A stretch of 64,000 bases of DNA from Methanotorris igneus Kol 5 (GTDB lineage: Archaea > AGJL01 > Methanococci > Methanococcales > Methanococcaceae), in NCBI RefSeq assembly GCF_000214415.1, contig NC_015562.1:1403130-1467129 (forward strand). Direction: 5' to 3'. The notes beneath the pieces are model-generated. The model had not been told where the DNA came from. It saw only the letters and a list, made by a program, of their open reading frames with translations, and ran no database searches. Shown in pieces: positions 26,140-33,668 of the stretch; the stretch's first letter is position 1; every line of letters begins with the position of its first letter. The translations under genes and the position numbers were made by a program.

Positions 26140-27186
26140 TTATGACCATCTCAACTCCTTAAGTTTTTTATCAATCTCTGCCCTCCTCTCTGGTTTAGTA
26201 TAAAATGTTGCCTCCAAATCATTCCAATCAACAGTATCTCTACCATCTTGCTTAATGTACTCCTTATCTAACAAACTTCTAATCCCAATTTTTACAACAG
26301 ACTCATCATACTCAATATTTTGAGGTAAATCATTAAGATTTTTAATAATATCCCTTAAACTAACCCTGTGTGGACTTTCTCTAAGAATCTTTAATATTTT
26401 CAATTCCAAATCACTCAATCTCTTATTGGAATAAATCATTTCCCCATTTTTAAACACTATAAGCTCCCCATTCTTAAAAGGTTGCCAATTTTCATTAGTT
26501 AGTGGATTTGTGGCTATTATGAATCCTTCTTCTTTTGGATTTTTTATATCCCCTAAATTTACAGTATAATCTTCATCTATTAATTTAATTGGTTTATAGG
26601 GCGGCGTTCTCTTTAAGAAATATAAATTTCTCCTTCCTTCATAATCTTTATAAGCAAACAAATATTCCCCATCAGAAAACAGGCAATTAAATGGACCACA
26701 AGAGTTAATCTCATAAAGTATATCTAATAGAGCATCAAATCCCTCCCCGCCCCATTCAATTTTATTATTTTTAATTTGGGACAACAAATAGCAGAATGCA
26801 TATTCTGAATCTGTTTCTCCGATTGGGTAGAATTCATCAAGTTCTAAATCCCAATAATCATATAAAGTGCCATTGTGGGCAAAAACTATTTCTTTATCAC
26901 CTAATTTTCTAACAAATGGATGTGTATTGACATAAGACACTTTTCCAGCACTGGCTTTCCTTATATGGGCAATGAATATCTTTGATTTTATATTGATCCA
27001 TCTAACACACTTGGCTAATAAAGCATCATTCATTTTAATTGGCTCTTTTATTACTCTAACAAACTCATCTGGATAGAATGCAATCCCCCAACCATTTGGG
27101 TGCATATTACTTCTCTGCTTAAAGCTATTCAGAGATAACCCAACATTAACTTTCTTATTAAAACAAATTCCCAATAATTCACACAT
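26140..27186 (-). CDS. Class II glutamine amidotransferase-like protein
   Basis: The 348-residue protein begins MCELLGICFNKK, so Cys2 is the N-terminal nucleophile after Met removal. It has the family motifs HPNGWGIAFY, FIAHIRKASAG, THPFVRKLGDKEIVFAHNGTL and GETDSEYAFCYLL, as in YafJ/EgtC-type glutaminases. The last 90 residues look like a winged helix (LSDLELKILKILRESPHRVSLRDIIKNL), which is unusual and suggests DNA or RNA contact or regulation. It starts 2 bases after the gamma-glutamylcyclotransferase stop, so the two form an operon around glutamine or gamma-glutamyl chemistry. The physiological substrate is unknown. Confidence 0.82.
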   Translation of the reverse strand: MCELLGICFNKKVNVGLSLNSFKQRSNMHPNGWGIAFYPDEFVRVIKEPIKMNDALLAKCVRWINIKSKIFIAHIRKASAGKVSYVNTHPFVRKLGDKEIVFAHNGTLYDYWDLELDEFYPIGETDSEYAFCYLLSQIKNNKIEWGGEGFDALLDILYEINSCGPFNCLFSDGEYLFAYKDYEGRRNLYFLKRTPPYKPIKLIDEDYTVNLGDIKNPKEEGFIIATNPLTNENWQPFKNGELIVFKNGEMIYSNKRLSDLELKILKILRESPHRVSLRDIIKNLNDLPQNIEYDESVVKIGIRSLLDKEYIKQDGRDTVDWNDLEATFYTKPERRAEIDKKLKELRWS

Positions 27187-27188
27187 AT

Positions 27189-27551
27189 TTACCCCTCATA
27201 GTAGTCTTTATAATCCCCAGATTTTACTAAAGTTCCATAAGGTTCAGGATAAAAGTATAGCCAAGCCTCTATCTCTTCCCCATTTTCTAAGATTATTGGG
27301 ACTTTCTTCCTTTTATAGTGGTAAGGATGTCCTTCAAGAGCATCTATCCTTTCTAAGGTCTCTTCATCAACCTCATACACCTCCCCAACTATATGAGATA
27401 CCTTTTCATCTTCCACAACATAGGGGATTATATCAGCATACATAGCATATTTTTCTTTAGTTTTTCCTTTTCCAATGAATTTGGAGTTTTTTAATAACCT
27501 ATTGTTCCATAAGCCCCTCCTTAAAGTTCCATAAACAAAAACATATTCCAT
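27189..27551 (-). CDS. Gamma-glutamylcyclotransferase (AIG2/GGCT-like) protein
   Basis: This 120-residue enzyme-like protein has the GGCT fold motifs VFVYGTLRRGLWNN (residues 4-17), the glutamate-containing DALEGHPYHYKRKKV (about 72-86, catalytic Glu expected here) and AWLYFYP. Members cyclise gamma-glutamyl groups to release pyroglutamate. The ATG at 27551 follows GGTGA. It lies immediately before the class II amidotransferase on the same strand and diverges from the CARF-like regulator. Confidence 0.83.
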   Translation of the reverse strand: MEYVFVYGTLRRGLWNNRLLKNSKFIGKGKTKEKYAMYADIIPYVVEDEKVSHIVGEVYEVDEETLERIDALEGHPYHYKRKKVPIILENGEEIEAWLYFYPEPYGTLVKSGDYKDYYEG

Positions 27552-27684
27552 AATTTTCACCATTCTAAAATGTCAAAAATATATGGTGAAATATATAAAA
27601 TATAATATTCACTATATTAGTAAGCTTACCATACTTACTATTCTTATTATTCTTATTATTATTAATGTTAATTGTGGTGAAACA

Positions 27685-28659
27685 ATGGATGAGGTAGGTA
27701 AAATCAGAGGAGGAGTTCATATAGCAGTTCAAGGATATGAAGTTGATAGAATCACTGAAGTTCCAATTAAAAGAAGGGCTGAAAAAGTTTATTTAATTTG
27801 TATGCCAGAGGAAGAAGATTCAGAAAGAGGAAAAGAATTTAAAAATATGATTATAGAAAGATTTGAGAAAAATAAAATTGATTATGAAATCCTTGAGGCT
27901 AATATATTTAATTTGGATGAAATTGCTAAGAAAATAAAATATGCAATAAATAAAGAAAGAAAGGAATTTGAAGAGGTTAAATTTTATATAAATGTCTCCT
28001 CTGGCTCTACAATTGGATGCATTGCTGGAATAACATGTGCAATGATTTTAAATAAAGAAAACTCAAAAATAATTCCATATTATGTAATTCCAAAAAAACT
28101 ATTAGATAGTTTGAGTGATGAAGAATGTAAAAAGTTGAAGGAAGAATATAAATATCTCCCAAGAAGTTTTGGAGTTAAGAATGTATTATTAATTTATCCA
28201 TTTAATATAAGCCTCCCAAGGGAAGAGTTGTTAATATTTTTAAAATTCATTAATAGGGCAGGAGATAGAGGATTAACTATAAAGGAGTTAAGCATCTTAA
28301 CAAGGGAAGAATTTTTAGATGTAAATTTAAATAATGAAGAGAGTATAAGGAGATTAATTAAAGCCATTGAACATATAAACTCAAATCCTTCAAGAATTAG
28401 AATTGAGAGATATAAAAGAACTATTCAAAAATTATTAGAGATAGTTGGGGATGATAAAGAGGAGCTAAATAAGATTGTCAATTGGAGAAATAGAACAAAA
28501 TTCTCAGAAAATAAAACTCCACAAAGTGATCTTGTCTGGGTTAATAAGAATGTTGTAGAAAAACTTAAGGAATTTGAGTTAATAGTGGATGAGAAAATAG
28601 GAAGGTCAAGATATATTAAAGTAAGTGAGAAAGGGAAAATGTTGCTAAATTATATTTAA
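27685..28659 (+). CDS. CARF-like domain winged-helix regulator (HFX_2341/DUF6293-like)
   Basis: This 324-residue protein has an N-terminal Rossmann-like domain (GGVHIAVQGYEVDRI at residues 8-22; then FYINVSSGSTIGCIAGITCAM at about 104-124) of the kind found in CARF and DUF6293 regulators that sense nucleotide ligands. Two C-terminal winged-helix-like regions follow (DRGLTIKELSILTREEF and a final KVSEKGKMLLNYI). I chose the ATG at 27685 because GGTGAAAC precedes it; the upstream hydrophobic extension has no ribosome site. No CRISPR array or cas gene is visible, so it is an orphan regulator. The downstream two-gene nuclease cassette may be its target. Confidence 0.75.
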   Translation: MDEVGKIRGGVHIAVQGYEVDRITEVPIKRRAEKVYLICMPEEEDSERGKEFKNMIIERFEKNKIDYEILEANIFNLDEIAKKIKYAINKERKEFEEVKFYINVSSGSTIGCIAGITCAMILNKENSKIIPYYVIPKKLLDSLSDEECKKLKEEYKYLPRSFGVKNVLLIYPFNISLPREELLIFLKFINRAGDRGLTIKELSILTREEFLDVNLNNEESIRRLIKAIEHINSNPSRIRIERYKRTIQKLLEIVGDDKEELNKIVNWRNRTKFSENKTPQSDLVWVNKNVVEKLKEFELIVDEKIGRSRYIKVSEKGKMLLNYI

Positions 28660-28788
28660 ATTATACACCATTACATCCTTTTTTTCTTTCAATAACTTTA
28701 TTAAAGATTTTTGTAAATCTTGTGGCAAAAATTAAAATAATGTTAAAATAAAACCATCCAAATAAAAATGATATGAACAGTGGTTCTT

Positions 28789-29907
28789 ATGGAAGTTACA
28801 AATAGAGCTGAATTAGTAGAATTGTTAGAAGTCAATATGAAAAGGAGCTATGAGGATATTTTGGACGATACAAAATTAGAACCAGAACAAAATATCCCAA
28901 AAACATACATTATAGAATCTAATTTAAATGTAAAATACTTAAAAAATTTGGGTATTCAAATAAAAAGTTTAGAGGATTACAGGCTGTATCATATAAAATT
29001 TGGAGAGGCAACATATTACTTAGATGCTATTGACGATAGATTTTGGATTTTTTATTCTTTACAGAAATCAGAAATTTCAGATAAATATATAAATAAATTA
29101 ATATCTCCACTAAAGTCAAGATTGGATAATTTGTGGCTTCCAAATAGTATTTTAAAAAGTCTATTGGATAACTACACAATAAGAGGAGTTGCAACAAAGT
29201 TTATAGGTTCACCAGTGGTGGATGAAGAGTCCAACAGGTTGTCAATAGATAGTTTAGGTTATGAGGCATATGAATTAATAAAAGCAATAAATGAGATTTC
29301 AGAGGAGGATTTAAGAAATATTACAAACGAAAAAATAAAGAGATCATTAAAGAACTTATTAAAAGTAAAAAACTATCTAAGGTTATCAAAAGCTAAAATA
29401 AAATTTGAAGATGAAGAAAATGATGAATTTGTTTTAGAGGATGTATATTATTGGGGAAAATTCACAGTTAAAGGGAATGATATAAATAAACACTTCAAAA
29501 TTGTCAATAGAGTCCTGGATGAATACAAAGATAAACTGAATTTAATTGAGAGTTCATTAATTGATATAGAGTCTGATAATATAGGGGATAAAACCCCATT
29601 ATTATATGAATTTAAGAAGGATATTGAGGATTTAGAGGCCTTTGTAAGCTATCTAACCTCTTTAAAACAGCCATTTAAAATATTTGGCATTCCCATGAAA
29701 GTTGAGGAAGATATGTTCTATATTTCAGCAGTTGATTTGCACAATGGAGATAATTTCGATTTGGAAATAACTCCTTGGTGGATTAGGATGTATCTACCAA
29801 AGGGCTCCTGTGGTAATACTGCTTTAAGGTTGCTAACTAACTTACAACAAACCCACGATGCCAACACATACTTAGAGGTGGGTATTAATGAAGAAAAAAT
29901 CAAATGA
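28789..29907 (+). CDS. Uncharacterised protein, first gene of a two-gene nuclease cassette
   Basis: I do not recognise this 372-residue protein. It starts MEVTNRAELVELLEVNMKRSYEDILDD, is acidic and mixed alpha/beta, and has a C-terminal block with DNFDLEITPWWIRMYLPKGSCGNTALRLL. No P-loop or nuclease motif is evident. The ATG at 28789 is preceded by GTGGTTCTT. It overlaps the next gene, which has a PD-(D/E)XK-like motif, by 20 bases. The pair therefore behaves as one unit, possibly a specificity or sensor subunit with its nuclease. Confidence 0.7.
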   Translation: MEVTNRAELVELLEVNMKRSYEDILDDTKLEPEQNIPKTYIIESNLNVKYLKNLGIQIKSLEDYRLYHIKFGEATYYLDAIDDRFWIFYSLQKSEISDKYINKLISPLKSRLDNLWLPNSILKSLLDNYTIRGVATKFIGSPVVDEESNRLSIDSLGYEAYELIKAINEISEEDLRNITNEKIKRSLKNLLKVKNYLRLSKAKIKFEDEENDEFVLEDVYYWGKFTVKGNDINKHFKIVNRVLDEYKDKLNLIESSLIDIESDNIGDKTPLLYEFKKDIEDLEAFVSYLTSLKQPFKIFGIPMKVEEDMFYISAVDLHNGDNFDLEITPWWIRMYLPKGSCGNTALRLLTNLQQTHDANTYLEVGINEEKIK

Positions 29908-31165
29908 TTTTATTGGTAGCGAACATATATACAAACTCCAATCAAAGCACACAAAGTTAGTAAACCTACTATTAAATCTTACCTGGCCAAATAAAAAGTT
30001 TCCTAACCCACTATATAAACTTGGCTATGAACCTAAAAAAGGTTATTGTATAGATGTGGAACTTCAATTAGATGAAAAAAGAATGGCAAATCCAGATATT
30101 ATTCTAATAAATGAGAAAAAAGGGCACATTCTATTTTTTGAATGTAAATCTAACACTGTAAAAGAAGAGCAGGCCAATAGATACCAATTTTTAATAAGCA
30201 ATCTCAATGATATTATTAACTTAAATATTAGAGAATTTCCTTTAAAAGAAAAACCGGGGGAGTTCGTAGGTGATGTGTCATACATCTCATTTGATGACTT
30301 GACAAACAATCCTATTTTAAAAAAATTTAATGAATTTCAAATTTTAAAAGTTGATGCTAAAGAACAGAACGGAAAAATTGAGAAAATAAAAAGAATTGTA
30401 TTAAAAAGGGGAAAATATAAGGTAAATGAATTAAATGATATATTTCCTATTGAAATAGATGATAAACATAAACCTTCTTTTATAATGTATCCAATTGATA
30501 TAAAAAATGGTCATGAATACATAATATTGGAAATGTATATTTTAAATGCTTTAATAACTTTAGCAACGGCAGGGCATGAAATTCCTGAGGAAGGCATGAT
30601 TTTTAGTGAAGATATTATCTTAAAAAAGGGCAATTATAAAATTAATGCTGATATTGCTGATATAGAAGAGATTAAAAACTTCTTTGAGGAACATAGAGAT
30701 AAAATAAAAAATGTTGAAAGCTCTGATAGTATTGAAATTTTAGAAGATATTGTGATATGTAAAAAAGGAGAACCTTTAGAAAAATGGCATATTAAAGTTA
30801 TTGATGTTTTTAATGTATGTATTGACATGAATAAGCTCGAAAAAAGGGGTTTTACCCCCGGTAAGTTATTAGACATCTTTAGACATAGGTTTGGATTAAT
30901 TTCTTTAAATTATATGTATAGAAAAGATAAGAATATATTGTTAAAAAAAATAGAAGAAATTTTGAAAAGTATTATTTCTACTGATAAATTTGAAAAATTA
31001 TTGGAATATGAAAAGCGTAAAAAGAAATCAATCTGGAAAATTAGAGTCATGAAAAATTCAAGACAAATAGAAGCTTTTAGATATAAATGTTTTGAAATAA
31101 TTCAAACGAGAATTGAAAAAGCTTACACCAAGCAGATGACTTTGGATAAATTTTTAAATAAATAA
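29888..31165 (+). CDS. Predicted PD-(D/E)XK nuclease-like protein
   Basis: The 425-residue protein carries an N-terminal pattern typical of restriction-type nucleases: GYCIDVELQLDEKRMANPDIILI followed by GHILFFECKSNT (about residues 45-85), with D...ExK as candidate catalytic residues. The remainder is mixed alpha/beta with a basic C-terminus (KRKKKSIWKIRVMKNSRQIEAFRYK). I know no family name for it. The ATG follows GAGGTGGGTATTA inside the end of the upstream gene, showing tight coupling. A defence role is inferred from motif and context only. Confidence 0.68.
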   Translation: MKKKSNDFIGSEHIYKLQSKHTKLVNLLLNLTWPNKKFPNPLYKLGYEPKKGYCIDVELQLDEKRMANPDIILINEKKGHILFFECKSNTVKEEQANRYQFLISNLNDIINLNIREFPLKEKPGEFVGDVSYISFDDLTNNPILKKFNEFQILKVDAKEQNGKIEKIKRIVLKRGKYKVNELNDIFPIEIDDKHKPSFIMYPIDIKNGHEYIILEMYILNALITLATAGHEIPEEGMIFSEDIILKKGNYKINADIADIEEIKNFFEEHRDKIKNVESSDSIEILEDIVICKKGEPLEKWHIKVIDVFNVCIDMNKLEKRGFTPGKLLDIFRHRFGLISLNYMYRKDKNILLKKIEEILKSIISTDKFEKLLEYEKRKKKSIWKIRVMKNSRQIEAFRYKCFEIIQTRIEKAYTKQMTLDKFLNK

Positions 31166-31296
31166 AGGTTTTACTATTGATAATCTTTTGATAATTTTTA
31201 TTTTATTATTTACTAACCTGTACTATGGTGATAACCTAATATATTTAATAATTTATTATTGACAATCTTTCTAACTTTCTAATTTAAGGTGAAATT

Positions 31297-32520
31297 ATGT
31301 ATTTGACAAAAGAAGAAGAAAAAATATTGGATGGGGAATATGGAGAAATCTTAAGGAGATGTATGAACTTATTAGTTTCTTTGGGGGACATTTATGGAGC
31401 TGAAAGATTAATTCCCATAACTTCATCCCAAATATCGGGAGTTTCATATAAAACTATTAAAGATGTTGGCTTAGAGTTTTTAGAGGATTTTGCTAAGGAG
31501 AATGTTAAAGTTAAGGTTCATTCAACATTAAATCCAGCAGGCATGGACTTGGATAAATGGAAAGAACTTGGAATTAAAGAAGAGTTTGCTGAAAAGCAGT
31601 TAAGAATAATAGATGCATTTAAAAAAATGGGAGTTGAGATTAGTTGCACTTGCACACCTTATTTAATAGGAAATCTTCCAAAATTTGGTGAGCATATAAG
31701 TTGGGCTGAGAGTTCTGCAGTCAGTTTTGCAAACTCTGTCTTAGGGGCTAAAACTAATAGAGAAGGGGGACCCAGTGCTTTAGCCTCTGCTATATTGGGA
31801 AAGACTCCTTACTATGGCTATCATTTAGATGAGAATAGGAAGGCAGAAGTTATGATAAAACTTGATGAAGAATTATTAAATTTATTAAAAAGTTTAAAAT
31901 TTGGAGAGAGTTTTTATGGAGCTTTGGGCTATTTAATTGGAAAGATGGTAAAAAATGGAGTTCCATACTTTGAAAATTTATATAAATTAAATCCAAGTAA
32001 TGACAATTTAAAAAGCTTAGGAGCAAGTATGGCAGCCAGTGGGGGAGTTGCCCTATATCACGCTAAAGAACTAACTGCTGAATGTAAAGTGAAAGAGGTT
32101 GTTGACGATAAAATTGAAAAGATATCCATTGGGATTGAAGAGATAAAGGAATCTTATGAAAAGTTAAATACAACCAACGATAAGCCAGATTTAATTTGCA
32201 TTGGATGTCCTCACTGTAGTTTAATGGAAATTAAGGAGATAGCGGAATTTATAAAGAAACATGATATAAAATTAGATTGTGATTTCTGGATTTGCACATC
32301 TCTACATACGAAGGCGATATTGGATAGGATGGGCCATACAAGGATTATAGAAAAAGCTGGGGGGAGGGTAGTTAAAGATACATGCATGGTAGTGGCTCCA
32401 ATTGAGGAAATAGGGTATAAAAAAGTTGCGACAAACTCTGGTAAAGCAGGGGTTTATTTGCCAAGTTTCTGTAAGAGTGAGGTTATTTATGGGGACATTA
32501 AAGATATTCTTAAAAATTAA
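31297..32520 (+). CDS. Phosphomevalonate dehydratase large subunit (aconitase X)
   Basis: The 407-residue protein is the large subunit of AcnX-type aconitase. In archaea this enzyme dehydrates 5-phosphomevalonate to trans-anhydromevalonate phosphate in the modified mevalonate pathway to isoprenoid lipids. Family motifs visible are ITSSQISGVSYKTI, STLNPAGMD (about residue 72), CTCTPYLIGNLPKFGEHISWAESSAVSFANSVLGAKTNREGGPSAL (about 118-165) and ICIGCPHCSLMEI (about 303-315), with Fe-S-type cysteines. The ATG follows AAGGTGAAATT. The small subunit is not in this window. Confidence 0.9.
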   Translation: MYLTKEEEKILDGEYGEILRRCMNLLVSLGDIYGAERLIPITSSQISGVSYKTIKDVGLEFLEDFAKENVKVKVHSTLNPAGMDLDKWKELGIKEEFAEKQLRIIDAFKKMGVEISCTCTPYLIGNLPKFGEHISWAESSAVSFANSVLGAKTNREGGPSALASAILGKTPYYGYHLDENRKAEVMIKLDEELLNLLKSLKFGESFYGALGYLIGKMVKNGVPYFENLYKLNPSNDNLKSLGASMAASGGVALYHAKELTAECKVKEVVDDKIEKISIGIEEIKESYEKLNTTNDKPDLICIGCPHCSLMEIKEIAEFIKKHDIKLDCDFWICTSLHTKAILDRMGHTRIIEKAGGRVVKDTCMVVAPIEEIGYKKVATNSGKAGVYLPSFCKSEVIYGDIKDILKN

Positions 32521-32636
32521 TCTACATGTCCTAATTTGTGATTAACTCTGAGAATTGCTATCTGTTGTTTATTAACAACGCCAGGAAATTCAATAACCCA
32601 TGATATGTAATTGTCTCTACCATTAATATGCTTAGT
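32517..32636 (-). pseudogene. C-terminal remnant of an unidentified gene
   Basis: On the minus strand 39 codons after an in-frame stop at 32637 read TKHINGRDNYISWVIEFPGV and then NKQQIAILRVNHKLGHVD to a TAA overlapping the AcnX gene's end. The composition is clearly protein-like, but no start codon or ribosome site exists. It is probably what is left of a gene deleted when neighbouring DNA was inserted. The remaining bases up to the methyltransferase start at 32832 hold no gene. Confidence 0.35.
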
Positions 32637-32831
32637 TTAAAATACTCAGTTAAAACATACGGGGAGCCTTAATATTAAATTCTATATCTATTTTATGTGT
32701 TTTTGATTTATGGAGTTTTTAAAGACTTTTTTCCTAACTACACAAAGACATGTTACAAAACCGTAAAATATAAATATCAAATATTACCAATTATGGAAAT
32801 CATAGTAATTAATAATATAAATTGTGATAAA

Positions 32832-33578
32832 ATGGTGAATAATATTAAAGAAGAAATTAGAGCATACTGGGACTTTAGGAGTGATTCCTATGACAATTCT
32901 CCTGGCCATTCTGGTTTTGTAGATATTTGGAAAACTGTTTTATCTGAAATTTTTAAAAGGAAAATGAAGATCCTCGATGTTGGGTGTGGGACGGGTTTTT
33001 TATCTTTAATTTTGGCTGAGTTAGGGCATGAGGTTGTTGGAATTGATTTGTCTGAAGGAATGTTAAATAAAGCGAGAGAGAAAGCAAAGAATTTGGGATT
33101 GGATATCGAGTTTATGGTAGGAGATGCAGAAAACCTGCCCTTTGAAGATAATACCTTTGATGCTGTTGTTAATAGGCACCTGTTATGGACACTTCCAAAT
33201 CCAGATAAGGCAATTATGGAATGGGCAAGGGTTGTAAAAAGAGGTGGTAAAGTTGTTGTCATAGATGGAAAATGGCGTAAAAATTCCTTCAATGAGTCAT
33301 TAAGGACTATTTTTAGATATTTGGCAGTAGCGATCTATGAAAAAAGAAACCCCTTCCAAAATATGGGCTATAAAGAAGAAGTGGCTAAAATGCTGCCATT
33401 CAATGGAGGAACGGATGCTGAAAATATAGTCAAACTATTTAAAAATGCAAATTTGGATGAAATAAAGGTTAATGATTTAAGTTGGATTAAAGAAACCCAG
33501 AAGAAGAATTTGCCATTGTTATATAGATTAGCATGGGGAAACACCCATTATTATCTCGTTGAGGGTTTTAAAAAATAA
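32832..33578 (+). CDS. SAM-dependent methyltransferase, transporter-linked copy 1
   Basis: This class I methyltransferase of 248 residues resembles the UbiE/type 11 group. It has motif I ILDVGCGTGFLSL, the acidic VVGIDLSEGM, the GDAENLPFEDNTFD motif and a motif-IV-like NRHLLWTLPNPDKA. The ATG at 32832 follows GTGATAAA; a much longer upstream reading frame has no ribosome site. A 213-base stretch (32953-33165) is almost identical in DNA to the second methyltransferase gene at 42692-42904, while the flanks differ. It lies directly upstream of the first ABC importer, so it may methylate the transported compound or a derivative; the substrate is unknown. Confidence 0.85.
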   Translation: MVNNIKEEIRAYWDFRSDSYDNSPGHSGFVDIWKTVLSEIFKRKMKILDVGCGTGFLSLILAELGHEVVGIDLSEGMLNKAREKAKNLGLDIEFMVGDAENLPFEDNTFDAVVNRHLLWTLPNPDKAIMEWARVVKRGGKVVVIDGKWRKNSFNESLRTIFRYLAVAIYEKRNPFQNMGYKEEVAKMLPFNGGTDAENIVKLFKNANLDEIKVNDLSWIKETQKKNLPLLYRLAWGNTHYYLVEGFKK

Positions 33579-33604
33579 AAAATAAAGATAAAACAAAAAT
33601 CCCT

Positions 33605-33640
33605 GCCGATGAGGTCTTGTCAATTTTTGATGACCGAGGC
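33605..33640 (+). ncRNA. Kink-turn hairpin in the leader of the first importer operon
   Basis: The transcript can fold as GCC (33605-33607), a three-base loop GAU, tandem GA (33611-33612), GGUC (33613-33616), a 15-base apical loop region, GACC (33632-33635), GA (33636-33637) and GGC (33638-33640). This is exactly the kink-turn arrangement of C-stem, NNN, sheared G.A/A.G pairs and NC-stem. It ends 28 bases before the start codon of the substrate-binding protein. Kink-turns bind the archaeal protein L7Ae, so a regulatory leader is plausible, but no experiment is implied. Confidence 0.55.
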
Positions 33641-33668
33641 GTGTATATATAAGATCTGAGGTGATTAC

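Noticed and set aside
27583-27684. N-terminal membrane extension of the CARF-like regulator
   Set aside because: The upstream codons encode a hydrophobic stretch but lack a ribosome site, while the ATG at 27685 has GGTGA at good spacing and begins at the conserved domain.
33643-33652. TATA box TATATATAAG before the first binding protein
   Set aside because: It is only about 17 bases from the start codon, so transcription would begin at or beyond the ATG and lose the ribosome site.
33605-33660. Box C/D guide RNA
   Set aside because: GATGA occurs twice and CTGA once, but no D' box lies between them and no terminal stem brings C and D together. The kink-turn hairpin explains the sequence better.
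33579-33668. NikR nickel operator upstream of the importer
   Set aside because: No GTATGA...TCATAC-type pair is visible, so nickel control cannot be claimed from sequence.
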